From Halomonas binhaiensis (GTDB taxonomy: Bacteria > Pseudomonadota > Gammaproteobacteria > Pseudomonadales > Halomonadaceae), in contig NZ_CP038437.2 in assembly GCF_008329985.2 (NCBI RefSeq), positions 310,001-374,000 of the forward strand: DNA of 64,000 nucleotides, written 5' to 3'. Shown one piece after another: positions 8,072 through 16,727 of the stretch (its first letter is position 1; each line of letters begins with the position of its first letter). The notes beneath the pieces were generated by a model that was given only the letters and a program-made list of their open reading frames with translations, made no database searches and had not been told where the DNA came from. Made by a program: the position numbers and the translations under genes.

Positions 8072-9706
8072 TCAATAAAGCTTCTTCTGGGGAGGGCCCG
8101 CGAACTCCAGTGGCCCGACACTTTTCATATCGACCTCGACAACCGCGGGGCCGTCATGTCCCACGGCTTCAGCGATCACTGTCTGGAAGTCGTCGCTATG
8201 GCTGACTTTCCAGTGCGGCAGGCCGAGTGATGCGGCCATGGCCTGGAAGTCGGGAGTATGCAGGTCGTTGTAGTACTGGCGGCCGTCGAAGTACTTGTTC
8301 TGGATGCCACGCATCACGCCGTAACCCCCGTCATTCATGACCACCAGTGTCATGTCGAGGGATTCCTGGGCGAGGGTGGCCAGCTCGCCGACCATCAGCA
8401 TCAGGCCGCCATCACCGACCACCGTCACGACTTTTCTGCCTTCCGCACCCACGGCGCAGCCAATGCCGGTGGCCAGACCCTGGCCGATGGCGCCGGCCAG
8501 TGAATGGATGTTGGTCAGTGGGCGTTCGATAGGCAGCAGGCGGCTACCCCAGGTGCTGCCGGAAACCGTGATATCGCGCACGAAAACGCCGTCTTCGGGC
8601 AGGGCATCGCGAATGGCATCGTTCAGCCTGGCGTATTCACCGACCTGCTTGCGCAGGGCTTTTTCGGCGTCCTGCACGGCCCGAGCGATATCAGTGTCGA
8701 ACTTGGAATCAGGAGAGAACTTGCCTTCGAGCCGCTCGGCCAGGCGCGAGAGTACATCGCCGCATTCACCACACAGAAAGGTATCGGCGCTGTAGTTGCG
8801 CTGTGCCGCGGCCGGATCAACGTCGATCTGCACCAGCGGGTGTGGCAATTCCACCGAGTAGGTGCGGGTCTCATTGCTGCGCAGGCGCGAGCCAGCCACC
8901 AGCATCAGATCGCTCTGGGCATACAGCTCTTCCACGGCCGGGGCACTGTGGAACGCGCGCAGGCTGCGTGGGTGGCTGTCGGGCAGCACACCGCGTGCAT
9001 GGGTGCTGGATACCACCGGCAAACCGATATCGGCCAGGCGGCGCACGGCATCGCCTGCTGCGAGGCAGCCTCCGCCAATCCACAACATGGGGCGTTTGGC
9101 GGCCAGTACCTGCTCGGCCAGGCGGTCGATCTCGCTATCGGCAATGCGTACCGGGGCTGCAGCTTGCACTGGAGTCGATGCTATCCATTCCACCTCACTG
9201 GCCTGGATGTCGATGGGAATTTCAATGCTGACCGGCCCGCGCGGCAGGGTCATGGCTTCCTGAATGGCGCGATGCAGCAGGGGCACCACCTGCTCGGGTG
9301 TGCAGGCACGATAGGCGCGTTTGGAGCAGGCCTGGAGAAAGCCCATCTGGTCGCGGGTCTCGTGAATGAAACCGGCATCACGATCCAGATAGGCTGTTTC
9401 GACCTGGCCGGTGATGTGCAGCAATGGCGTACCGGCATTCAGCGCTTCGAGCATGGCGCCGACGGCGTTACCGGCGCCGGCGCCGGTGCTGGTCAGGGCG
9501 ACGCCGAGTCCGCCCATGCGGGTATGGCCGTCGGCCATGGTCACGGCGCCGGCCTCACCGCGAGAGGGTACGAAGCGCACGCGCTGGCGCTGGCCGATAG
9601 CATCGGCAATCGGCAGGTTATGAATAGAGATGACGCCATACACGGCCGAGACCGAATAGGCTTCCAGGGTGCGGGCGACGGCTTCGCCTACGGTGATCGT
9701 TGTCAT
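8072..9706 (-). CDS. Thiamine-diphosphate-dependent decarboxylase/synthase, acetolactate synthase-like
   Basis: A 544-residue ThDP enzyme with the N-terminal Pyr domain (catalytic Glu about 51 in RGEAGAVTMADG), central domain, and C-terminal PP domain with GDG at 431-433 and Asn at about 458 (VVMNDGGYG). I start at 9706 (MTTITVGEAVA) where AGAGGAA lies upstream; the longer frame to 9733 is less likely. Family members include acetolactate synthase, benzoylformate decarboxylase and 5-guanidino-2-oxopentanoate decarboxylase. As last gene of the leftward operon directly after an aldehyde dehydrogenase, a 2-oxo-acid decarboxylase yielding an aldehyde is the most attractive role, but this is inferred. 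No FAD or regulatory-subunit gene is nearby. Confidence 0.82.
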   Translation of the reverse strand: MTTITVGEAVARTLEAYSVSAVYGVISIHNLPIADAIGQRQRVRFVPSRGEAGAVTMADGHTRMGGLGVALTSTGAGAGNAVGAMLEALNAGTPLLHITGQVETAYLDRDAGFIHETRDQMGFLQACSKRAYRACTPEQVVPLLHRAIQEAMTLPRGPVSIEIPIDIQASEVEWIASTPVQAAAPVRIADSEIDRLAEQVLAAKRPMLWIGGGCLAAGDAVRRLADIGLPVVSSTHARGVLPDSHPRSLRAFHSAPAVEELYAQSDLMLVAGSRLRSNETRTYSVELPHPLVQIDVDPAAAQRNYSADTFLCGECGDVLSRLAERLEGKFSPDSKFDTDIARAVQDAEKALRKQVGEYARLNDAIRDALPEDGVFVRDITVSGSTWGSRLLPIERPLTNIHSLAGAIGQGLATGIGCAVGAEGRKVVTVVGDGGLMLMVGELATLAQESLDMTLVVMNDGGYGVMRGIQNKYFDGRQYYNDLHTPDFQAMAASLGLPHWKVSHSDDFQTVIAEAVGHDGPAVVEVDMKSVGPLEFAGPPQKKLY

Positions 9707-9733
9707 GGTGATTCCTCTGTATTCCGTGGGCAC

Positions 9734-11200
9734 TCAGTCGCACCAGTTCATGGGCGTGCTGTCGAGCCCCAGGTACAGGCTCTTCTGCTGCATGTAGGCA
9801 TAGATGCCCTGGCGTCCTTTCTCGCGCCCAAGGCCGCTGTCCTTGTAGCCGCCGAAAGGGGTCGAGATGGAAAATTTCTTGTAGGTGTTGATCCATACCG
9901 TGCCGGCCTCGAGCTTGCTGGCCAGGCGCAGGGCGCGCTGGTAGTCGCGGCTCCAGATACCGGCGGCCAGGCCATAGGCATTGTCATTGGCCAGCCCGAT
10001 CAGCTCGTCTTCGTCGTCATAGGGCAGGGCGACCAGTACCGGACCAAAGATCTCTTCCTGGCATACGCTGCTGTCATTAGGCAGGCCTTCGATCAAGGTC
10101 GGCAGGTAGAAGCTGCCGTTGGCCAGCTCAGGCGAATCCGGAATCCCGCCACCCGCGCGGATATTGCCGCCTTCCTGACGGGCCCGTTCGACATAGGCCG
10201 CGACACTGTCGCGATGGCTTTCGCTGATCAGCGGGCCGAGATGAATGCCGGGGGTCTCGGGATGACCGACACGCAGGTGGCGGGTAATGCTTTCCAGGCG
10301 CTGCATGGCTTCGTCGTAGCGGCGACGCTGGATGAACAGCCGCGAGCCAGCGATGCAGGCCTGACCTGCGGAACTGAAGATGCCGTAGGCCACGCCTTTG
10401 ACGGCCTGCTCCAGGTCGGCATCCTCGCAGAGGATGGTCGGTGACTTGCCACCCAGCTCCAGCGAGGTGCCAATCAGTTTGTCGGCAGCGATATGGGCCA
10501 GGTGACGACCGGTATTGGTGCCGCCAGTGAAAGAGATCTTGCGTACCTTGGGGTGACGCACGATGGCTTCGCCAATCACGCTGCCGCGCCCGGGCAGCAC
10601 GCTGAGCAGCCCCTTGGGCAGGCCCGCTTCCTCGAACAGCTCGGCAAGCTTGAGCGCGAGCAGAGGGGTGGCCTCGGCAGGCTTGAGCACTACGGCATTG
10701 CCACCGGCCAGCGCGGGGGCAAGCTTTTGCATCTCGCTGGCGATGGGAGAATTCCACGGGGTGATCGCAGCAATGACACCCAATGGCTCGTACTGGCTCA
10801 GGGTCATGAAGTCGCTGTTGCGCTGGGTCGGCAGTTCGCCCTCAAGGGTTTCGCAGGCTGCAGCGAAGTAACGGGCCGTGGCCGCTGCGCTGGCCACCAG
10901 ACCGCGTGTTTCGGCCAGGGGCTTGCCATTGTCACGGGTCTGCAGTGCCGCCAGTTCCTCGCTGCGCGACTTGATCAGCTCGCTCACGCGATACAGTACT
11001 TCGGCCCGCTCATGGGGCTGACGGTCGCGCCAGGACGGCGCGCGCCAGGCGGCATCAGCGGCGGCCACGGCTTCCTCGACATCTTCGAGGCCTGCTGCGT
11101 TGAGCTCGGCATTGATCGATCCATCGGCGGGGAAGCGCGACACCATGGGGTCGCCTCGGCCTTCACGCCATTCCCCGGCGACGAAAATCTTGTGGGTCAT
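9734..11200 (-). CDS. NAD(P)+-dependent aldehyde dehydrogenase
   Basis: A complete 488-residue aldehyde dehydrogenase. Catalytic residues are Asn150 (ITPWNSP), Glu248 (SLELGGKS) and the nucleophile Cys282 (GQACIAGSR); the NAD-binding FTGGTNTG follows the usual spacing. GGAG precedes the ATG at 11200. In the operon it lies between the aspartate-dehydrogenase-like gene and the ThDP enzyme. It could oxidise a semialdehyde released by meta-cleavage (as in the 2-hydroxymuconic semialdehyde branch) or an aldehyde made by the ThDP enzyme. The specific aldehyde cannot be told from sequence. Confidence 0.92.
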   Translation of the reverse strand: MTHKIFVAGEWREGRGDPMVSRFPADGSINAELNAAGLEDVEEAVAAADAAWRAPSWRDRQPHERAEVLYRVSELIKSRSEELAALQTRDNGKPLAETRGLVASAAATARYFAAACETLEGELPTQRNSDFMTLSQYEPLGVIAAITPWNSPIASEMQKLAPALAGGNAVVLKPAEATPLLALKLAELFEEAGLPKGLLSVLPGRGSVIGEAIVRHPKVRKISFTGGTNTGRHLAHIAADKLIGTSLELGGKSPTILCEDADLEQAVKGVAYGIFSSAGQACIAGSRLFIQRRRYDEAMQRLESITRHLRVGHPETPGIHLGPLISESHRDSVAAYVERARQEGGNIRAGGGIPDSPELANGSFYLPTLIEGLPNDSSVCQEEIFGPVLVALPYDDEDELIGLANDNAYGLAAGIWSRDYQRALRLASKLEAGTVWINTYKKFSISTPFGGYKDSGLGREKGRQGIYAYMQQKSLYLGLDSTPMNWCD

Positions 11201-11214
11201 GTCAGAATCTCCGC

Positions 11215-12009
11215 TTAGAACGACACCGGTTCAAGCGCCTGGCGACAGGCGCGAACCACCGACAGGGCGGCCAGGGTCGAGGTCTTGGGATTGTTTTCCA
11301 GGGGGTGGCCGTTGAGCTCGATGCTGAACTCGCCGAAGCGCCCTCTGGCGTGAATGCGGTGGGTGTTGCGGGTGGTCGCCGGATCGACAGCAAGCTGCAC
11401 CTTGGTATCGCGCATGCCAAGCCCGGCCAGGGCGATGGTGGCGGCGACATTGGAGTTGGCCGGAAACAGGCGCGCAGCTTCCCCGGCATTGCCTTCGAAG
11501 AACACGGTGCGTTCACTGACGCTGCTCAGGTCGATCAACTGCTCGGCATGACTGCCTTGCCAACTGCGCGGTGCCTTGCAGGCTTCATACGTGACGTCTT
11601 CCAGACCGCCTTCGCGAGCGGCGGCCAGGCCATCCATGCCGGCCACGGCGCCAGACAACAGCTGCATACGCCCACCACCTGCGCAGGCGGCAGCGGCCAG
11701 ACGCTGATAGAGGGCCTCGTCGGCCAACGCGCCGGTGGCCACCACGGCCATGGTCAGGCCGCGGCGCAGCACGGCTTCGCCATGTTCGGCCAGGCCAGGC
11801 TGCCCGGCGCATTCCACCACCAGGTCCGGGGTCTCGCTGCATTGCTCGATACTGCTCAGCACGGCGACCTTGCCAGCCAGGCGGTCGCGGACCTGAGCGG
11901 CAAAAGCTTCCGGTACCACCACCCAGGCCAGTTCCATGCCTTCGGGAAGTAAACGGTGCACTTCAGCGCCCATGGCGCCATAGCCGATCATCAGGAGTCG
12001 TTTTGTCAT
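11215..12009 (-). CDS. Aspartate dehydrogenase-like NAD(P)-dependent oxidoreductase
   Basis: A 264-residue protein with an N-terminal Rossmann motif (MIGYGAMGAEV) and the DUF108 C-terminal domain of L-aspartate dehydrogenase (NadX), including ENNPKTSTLAALSVVRA. NadX makes iminoaspartate or oxaloacetate plus ammonia from aspartate. Here it is embedded in an aromatic catabolic operon rather than beside nadA/nadC, so the substrate may differ, for example an amino or imino intermediate. Close packing with the aldehyde dehydrogenase supports co-transcription. Confidence 0.78.
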   Translation of the reverse strand: MTKRLLMIGYGAMGAEVHRLLPEGMELAWVVVPEAFAAQVRDRLAGKVAVLSSIEQCSETPDLVVECAGQPGLAEHGEAVLRRGLTMAVVATGALADEALYQRLAAAACAGGGRMQLLSGAVAGMDGLAAAREGGLEDVTYEACKAPRSWQGSHAEQLIDLSSVSERTVFFEGNAGEAARLFPANSNVAATIALAGLGMRDTKVQLAVDPATTRNTHRIHARGRFGEFSIELNGHPLENNPKTSTLAALSVVRACRQALEPVSF

Positions 12010-12027
12010 TGAGATGAGCTCCAGGAG

Positions 12028-12822
12028 TTATAGGTGGCGGTTGAAGCCACCGGAGACATCCAGGGCGGCGCCGGTGGTGAAAGAGGCCATGGGAGAGGCA
12101 AGGAACACCAGCGCGCGCGCCGGCTCTTGCGGGTGCCCCAGGCGGCCCATGGGAATGCCGCGCTTGGTGGCGATGCCTCCAATCCATTCTTCCCAGCTCT
12201 GTGACGGGTCATCGCGTTGCTCGAAGCGACGCCGCCATTGGCCGGACTCGACCATGCCCAGCAGGATGGAGTTGACGCGAATGCCTTCCTTGATCAGCTC
12301 GTGGGAAAGTGAGTGCGTCATGTTGAGCAGGGCGGCACGCGCTGCCGAGGTGGCAATCATGTGGGGCTCGGGCTGCAACGCCAGCAGTGAGTTGACGCAG
12401 GTCAGCGAGCCGATGTCGGAAGCGGCAAGCTGACGGCGGAAGGCGCCCAATGGGTTGAGCACACCGAACAGCTTGAGGTTGGTCTCGGACAACCAGGCTT
12501 CCCTTGGAGTGTCATCGAGATGGGCCACATAGCCCTGACCGGCGTTGGCGATCAGCATGTCGGCAGCGCCGAAGCGCTCGGCCACTGTAGCGGCGAACGC
12601 CTCGCAGGAATCGGCATCGAGCACATCGCATGTCTCGGTCAGCAATTGGGCCTGGGGAAATTCCCGCAGCAATTCGGCCTGGGCGGTGTCGAGGCGCTCG
12701 CGGCTGCGGCCGCACATGGCCACCTTGGCCCCATGGGCCAGCAGCAGGCGTACCGTTTCCAGCCCGATGCCGGAGGAGCCGCCGGTGACTACGGCGACCC
12801 GGTCTTCGATCATGAAACTCAT
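12028..12822 (-). CDS. SDR-family protein with non-canonical active site
   Basis: A 264-residue Rossmann protein of the short-chain dehydrogenase/reductase family. The N-terminal TGGSSGIGLE cofactor motif, the IANAGQG (NAG-type) motif and the C-terminal GAALDVSGGFNRHL are intact. The usual Tyr-x3-Lys is absent: where YxASK is expected the sequence is TSAAR (in PHMIATSAARAAL). The start at 12822 has GAGGA upstream. The neighbouring SDR at 19323 has a normal YVASK, which makes that one the likelier diol dehydrogenase. This protein may bind NAD(P) with altered chemistry or play a structural role. Confidence 0.82.
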   Translation of the reverse strand: MSFMIEDRVAVVTGGSSGIGLETVRLLLAHGAKVAMCGRSRERLDTAQAELLREFPQAQLLTETCDVLDADSCEAFAATVAERFGAADMLIANAGQGYVAHLDDTPREAWLSETNLKLFGVLNPLGAFRRQLAASDIGSLTCVNSLLALQPEPHMIATSAARAALLNMTHSLSHELIKEGIRVNSILLGMVESGQWRRRFEQRDDPSQSWEEWIGGIATKRGIPMGRLGHPQEPARALVFLASPMASFTTGAALDVSGGFNRHL

Positions 12823-12832
12823 GGCAGGGTCC

Positions 12833-13687
12833 TCATGGGGTCTCGAGCAGTGGGCGAGAGAATGTGTCGACGACGGCGGCAAAGGCCTGCGGTGCATCGA
12901 TATAGCTGGCATGACCGGCATGCGCGATGGCGTGATAGGGCAGATCGAGTCGTTCTGCCAGGGCACGCGAAGCCTGCGGTGTGGTGATGCGATCTTCATC
13001 GCCACACAGCACGATGGCTGGGACATTCAAGGTCGAACCGTTCAGGTAGCCTTCCAGGGCATCGTTGGCCAGCATCCAGCTGGCCTGGGCGAAGCCCTCG
13101 ACATGCAGGCGTTGCATGCCTTCGCGGACCCGGGCGATGTCGTCCGGGTTGGCGTCATCGCGCAGCAGTCGTGGGGCGCGTGCCGCGGCGTAGGCCTCGT
13201 GGCCCTGCTCGGCAAGCATTGTCCAGCGGCTGCGATAGACCTCATCGCGCTTGTCCGCGTCGGCATCGCGATAGCCCAAGGCAGGATCGGCCAGAACCAC
13301 CCCAGCCAGTCTCTCGGGCCTGAGCGCCGTGTAGGCACTGGCCATCATGGCCCCCAGAGAGTGGCCGACCAGTACGCAACGCTCGATGCCAAGCGACTCG
13401 AGCCAAGCATCAAGGCGCCTGGCGTAGTCACCCGCGCTCGGATGAGCTCCGCTGAGCGGCTGACTGTCTGCGTAGCCGGGGGCATCCCAGGCCAGCACAC
13501 GGTAGCCGTTCAGGTGCGCTGTCAGTGGCGCCCAGGAAGCTGCGCCGGAGCTGATGCCGTGCAGCAGCACAATGGCTGGGCCCTCACCACTTTCCCGCCA
13601 GGACTGACGACCTTCAGCGAGTGCCAGGCTGCTGGGGATTGCGTACTGAGATATCATGGTCGGGGAAGTCATGGCCGCATCACTCAT
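12833..13687 (-). CDS. Alpha/beta hydrolase, possible meta-cleavage product hydrolase
   Basis: A 284-residue alpha/beta-fold hydrolase with oxyanion motif LLHGISSG, nucleophile elbow GHSLGAM (Ser110), acid loop CGDEDRIT and catalytic His in HAGHASYID. The size and motif order fit the C-C bond hydrolases (XylF, BphD, MhpC group) that act after extradiol ring cleavage, and an extradiol dioxygenase gene lies two genes upstream. A 4-bp ATGA overlap couples it to the cupin gene. Other esterases share these motifs, so C-C hydrolase activity is inferred from context. Confidence 0.8.
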   Translation of the reverse strand: MSDAAMTSPTMISQYAIPSSLALAEGRQSWRESGEGPAIVLLHGISSGAASWAPLTAHLNGYRVLAWDAPGYADSQPLSGAHPSAGDYARRLDAWLESLGIERCVLVGHSLGAMMASAYTALRPERLAGVVLADPALGYRDADADKRDEVYRSRWTMLAEQGHEAYAAARAPRLLRDDANPDDIARVREGMQRLHVEGFAQASWMLANDALEGYLNGSTLNVPAIVLCGDEDRITTPQASRALAERLDLPYHAIAHAGHASYIDAPQAFAAVVDTFSRPLLETP

Positions 13688-14208
13688 CCGTTACGCTTGA
13701 CCGAGGCCAGCGGGTGATCTTCCGGATAGGTCGGGATCTGTGGCCTGGGCGTACCCAACATCACGCACATCAAGGCTTCTTCTTCACTCTCGTTGAGCAG
13801 GCCGCGATAGATGCCCGGCGGTACTGAAATCACGTCGCGCTCTTCCAGCACGGTCTCGGTGTAGTTGTCACCGTCCTTGATGAACAGGCGGATGCTGCCT
13901 TTGAGCACGAAGAAGACCTCTTCGACATCGTCATGCACATGCAGTGGTCCTTCACACTTGGAAGGCAGCACCATGGTCGAGAAGGTGAAATGCTCGGCCG
14001 GAATGGTATTGGTGTCGTTGGCAACGCCAGTGGCTCCGGTGCCGATGTAACGCATCTGGGCTCGACGGTATTTGGGGTCGAAATCGGCCTGGAACTTCAG
14101 GGCATTCCAGTCGTACTTGCGACCCTTGAAGCGGGCGATGCGTGTTTCGATCCAGTCCTCGAAAGATTGGTCGTCGGGCTTGTTCCAGGTAGCGAACTGT
14201 TCAGACAT
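13684..14208 (-). CDS. Cupin-domain protein
   Basis: A 174-residue protein with a single cupin barrel. Motif 1 (GPLHVHDDVEEVFFVLKG) supplies two His and a Glu for metal binding; the second motif is weaker (ISVPPGIYRGLLNE). GAGGAAAC precedes the ATG at 14208. The N-terminal 50 residues (WNKPDDQSFEDWIETRIARF) have no motif I recognise. Cupins in such operons may be dioxygenases, isomerases or small-molecule binders. It is probably the first gene of the block 14208-8072 unless the upstream extradiol gene is co-transcribed. Confidence 0.78.
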   Translation of the reverse strand: MSEQFATWNKPDDQSFEDWIETRIARFKGRKYDWNALKFQADFDPKYRRAQMRYIGTGATGVANDTNTIPAEHFTFSTMVLPSKCEGPLHVHDDVEEVFFVLKGSIRLFIKDGDNYTETVLEERDVISVPPGIYRGLLNESEEEALMCVMLGTPRPQIPTYPEDHPLASVKRNG

Positions 14209-14320
14209 GATCAGTTTCCTCGATATCGCGCAGGTGGTGATGTAGAGGCGCCTTGTTGCGCGTCACCCGGTGGCCATGAAGTGCTGAAGGTGGCCGGATT
14301 CGGGACAAAGGCTCCCCTGA

Positions 14321-14342
14321 CCAGTCACCCGAAGGTGACTGG
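14321..14342. terminator. Hairpin between extradiol dioxygenase and cupin genes
   Basis: CCAGTCACC and GGTGACTGG form a perfect 9-bp stem around a 4-nt CGAA loop, in the 193-bp gap. There is no T run, so it may be a weak terminator or an RNA-processing or stability hairpin that lowers expression of the downstream genes. Confidence 0.45.
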
Positions 14343-14401
14343 CTGATCGGTTGTTGCTGTGTGCTCTGTGTTGCTCTCTCAGGCCCTGCCCTGATTTCAG
14401 G

Positions 14402-15346
14402 TCAGGCGCTGGTCTTCTTCTGACGCCGGGTCTCGGCGTCAATGCCGCCCTCGATGGCCCATTCAGTGAAGGACTCCAGTGAGTGCTGCATTTCACGCGG
14501 CACCCAGGCTTCAGTGAGGTAGTCCTCGTTGGTGTAGTACTCGAAGGCGCCGCCCAGAGGACTGTTGACGTACCAGAAGTAGGCGGAGGAAATCGGGTGC
14601 CGACCCGGGCCCAGGAACGTGCTCCACTGGCGCCGGTTCATCGCCAGGCCACCGCCGATCACCTCATGAATATCGCGTACGGTGAAGGCGACATGGTTAA
14701 GGCCCGCGCCACGGTGTGGCAGCTTCAGCAGGAACAGGTTGTGATGGCCGCCACGCGCCTGCATGCGCAGGAAAACGGCGCGGTCCGTGTAACGGTCGGA
14801 GACCGAGAAACCCAGCAGTTCGCGATAGAAACGTTCGCTGGCTTCCAGATCATCGACGAAGAACACGGCGTGACCGACACCCACCGGAGTGGCTTGCGTG
14901 TATACCGGGCTTGGCTGATCCACGCGGCGCATATCGCCATATTGGTTGATCGGCGTGACGTCCAGCTCGACGTCGCGCAGACGAGTAGGGCGGATGCGTA
15001 CCGCCAGCCCATTGGGGTCACGGCATTCCAGGCTGTCGCCATGATCGACGTAATCGGGCTGATCGCTCAGCTTCTCGCGCAGTGCGTCCAGGTCTTCAGC
15101 CGATGCCACGCCCCAGGTCATGCGCCGCAGGGTGGAGCCGTCCTCGAATGCCGGAGGCAGCTCGGCATCATCCATGGCACGGATGATCAGGCGGGCGCCA
15201 TCGAGGGTCTCGAAGGTGGCGCCTTGGGTATCTTCGTCAAGGCTATCGTCATCCACCTGGCCCAGGCCGAAGTCCTTGGCGAACTGCTTGCCCGTCGCTA
15301 TGTCTTCTGCGCCAAACTCCAGTTCTTCGATACCTACGATTTTCAT
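14402..15346 (-). CDS. Type I extradiol ring-cleavage dioxygenase (VOC superfamily)
   Basis: A 314-residue two-domain VOC protein. The C-terminal domain carries the likely Fe(II) ligands His159 (VGVGHAVFF), His218 (GLNHVAFTV) and Glu269 (GGAFEYYTNED), spaced as in catechol 2,3-dioxygenases. The N-terminal domain (IEELEFGAEDIATGKQF) is the non-catalytic repeat. AGGAG precedes the ATG. Such enzymes open a catechol next to its diol. It would act on the diol made by the Rieske oxygenase plus SDR encoded at 19323-21805. The ring substituent cannot be predicted. Confidence 0.82.
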   Translation of the reverse strand: MKIVGIEELEFGAEDIATGKQFAKDFGLGQVDDDSLDEDTQGATFETLDGARLIIRAMDDAELPPAFEDGSTLRRMTWGVASAEDLDALREKLSDQPDYVDHGDSLECRDPNGLAVRIRPTRLRDVELDVTPINQYGDMRRVDQPSPVYTQATPVGVGHAVFFVDDLEASERFYRELLGFSVSDRYTDRAVFLRMQARGGHHNLFLLKLPHRGAGLNHVAFTVRDIHEVIGGGLAMNRRQWSTFLGPGRHPISSAYFWYVNSPLGGAFEYYTNEDYLTEAWVPREMQHSLESFTEWAIEGGIDAETRRQKKTSA

Positions 15347-15389
15347 GATGGTCTCCTGCTGAACATGACCCTGGTTATCGGTCGTGACT

Positions 15390-15427
15390 GTTCAAAAAGT
15401 TCGTTTTCAAAAGATTGTTTTCAAAAG
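15390..15427. promoter_or_regulatory. Three phased TTCAAAA-type repeats upstream of the extradiol dioxygenase gene
   Basis: GTTCAAAAAG (15390-15399), GTTTTCAAAAG (15403-15413) and GTTTTCAAAAG (15417-15427) recur every 13-14 bp, 44-81 bp upstream of the leftward start at 15346. Each core TTTTCAAAA is nearly symmetrical. They may be regulator sites, but could also be one of the many short tandem duplications of this genome. Confidence 0.4.
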
Positions 15428-15582
15428 TTTTTTCAGAAATCCACTTTCAGCCATCCGGTTTCAGGGCATGAGCGTCCCTGTCGCGCTGCATATGGCGGCG
15501 CGATGCTCTGGCTGTACTGGTGTTGACTCAGGACCGGAGAGGCGTGTGATCAGCCGTCCGGCAGAGGGTCACGAGTGTGCTG

Positions 15583-16395
15583 TCATCCCATCTGGCGCTT
15601 TCCTCCCCGGGTGCCTTGATGACCCAGCAGGTTGGAAATGTTGCTGGCGGCCTCGGCCACGTCATGGCGCAGTCGCTCACGGTCACTTTCTGGAATCTCG
15701 TGCACCGGCACCATGATGCTGACCACGGCTTCTATCTCGCCGTCATGGTTGAACAACGGATAGACGATGGAGGAGATACCGAACTGGAAGAACGATTCTG
15801 CGATCACATAACCGCGTTCACGGTCTTCCTGCACCATGGCCCACAGGCTTTCCCGGTCTTTCGGGGAGCCGGGTTCGTTGTCCGGCAGTTGGTCGTCAGG
15901 GTAGAGGGATTCGAAGGTTTCCCGGCTCTCTCCGGTCAACAGCATTCTGCCCAGTGAGGTGCGGTGTACCGGCAGGCGCGTGCCGACACTGACACGCCGA
16001 ATCGTGGCGTTGGCCGCGCTGACGCGGGCGACATAGATGACATCACGCCCATCACGGATGGCGATATGACTGGAGCAACCGGTTGTGTCACGCAGGGACT
16101 CGATGACTGGCTGGCCGATTTGCACCACATCCAGAGAGGCGACGTACTCGAAGCCGAGGCGCAGCACGTTGACGCCGAGCGAGTAGAGTCCGCTTGTGGG
16201 GTGGCGCTGGACAAAGCCCATGTATTCCAGGGTCTGGATGGCACGGTAGGCGGTGGCCTTGGGAATATCCACAAGCTTGAGGATCTCGGCAAAGCTCATC
16301 TCCCGATGATGGCGACTCAGCTCCATCAGGATGAGCAGGCCGCGTTCCAGGCCTGGAATCAAGTATTTCCGTGCATCCTTTTCCATGTCGCTCAT
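15583..16395 (-). CDS. IclR-family transcriptional regulator
   Basis: A 270-residue IclR-type regulator. An N-terminal winged helix (ERGLLILMELSRHH with recognition helix IPKATAYRAIQTLEYMGFV) is followed by the effector domain (GCSSHIAIRDGRDVIYVARV, LPVHRTSLGRMLL, SSIVYPLFNHDGE). Start MSDMEKDARK at 16395 is preceded by AGAGG; the longer frame begins with TTG at 16443. It lies between the importer/oxygenase block and the ring-cleavage block and probably controls both. A 22-bp motif 5' of this gene recurs before the Rieske operon. Confidence 0.9.
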   Translation of the reverse strand: MSDMEKDARKYLIPGLERGLLILMELSRHHREMSFAEILKLVDIPKATAYRAIQTLEYMGFVQRHPTSGLYSLGVNVLRLGFEYVASLDVVQIGQPVIESLRDTTGCSSHIAIRDGRDVIYVARVSAANATIRRVSVGTRLPVHRTSLGRMLLTGESRETFESLYPDDQLPDNEPGSPKDRESLWAMVQEDRERGYVIAESFFQFGISSIVYPLFNHDGEIEAVVSIMVPVHEIPESDRERLRHDVAEAASNISNLLGHQGTRGGKRQMG

Positions 16396-16480
16396 CGCGT
16401 CATCGCCTCTTGGTATCGGGTCGACTTGTATGTCCGCTTTCAAGATACCGGATCGAACCAGAAACTCATCTCGCTCGGTT

Positions 16481-16496
16481 ATTTATTCAGCGCTTC
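16481..16496. repeat. Repeat family A, solitary right end
   Basis: ATTTATTCAGCGCTTC is identical over 16 bp to the right end of the full-length family A element (7872-7887). No matching left end lies within several hundred bases, so it is a remnant or an independent half element. Confidence 0.5.
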
Positions 16497-16541
16497 TCGT
16501 GCATCACTTTGCGATATTGCCAAATACCGATTGGTTTATAT

Positions 16542-16563
16542 ATGAAACTATATTTCTTATTTG
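16542..16563. promoter_or_regulatory. Putative IclR-type operator/promoter upstream of iclR gene
   Basis: The core ATGAAACT followed by a TATTTCTTATTTG segment matches 21850-21871 (upstream of the Rieske operon) at 19 of 22 positions and in the same orientation. Just before it, GGTTTATATATGAAAC is a near-palindrome containing -10-like TATA sequence on the minus strand. It suggests that one regulator, probably the IclR protein, binds both sites. Confidence 0.5.
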
Positions 16564-16675
16564 GTACGCATGAAGCCTAGTCTTCGCCTGTCATCCCTGT
16601 CAAGGTTTTCAGGGTGTTTATTTTCAATGTAAGCAGCTGATATATAATCAAAAAATTGAAGTCTAACAGGGCTGT

Positions 16676-16700
16676 GATGCACGGTTTTCGACCGTGCATC
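16676..16700 (-). terminator. Hairpin downstream of MFS gene
   Basis: GATGCACGGT and ACCGTGCATC form a perfect 10-bp stem with a 5-nt loop, 28 bp beyond the stop of the leftward MFS gene. No clean T run follows, but the stem is strong. With the operator site and the family A half element this accounts for the 332-bp gap 16396-16727. Confidence 0.6.
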
Positions 16701-16727
16701 GTCCCTCAAGCATCCTCGATCTGACGT

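Noticed and set aside
8504..10444. Long open frame of 646 codons on the plus strand
   Set aside because: It is antisense to the ThDP enzyme and aldehyde dehydrogenase genes, has no recognisable domain, and such frames are common opposite GC-rich genes.
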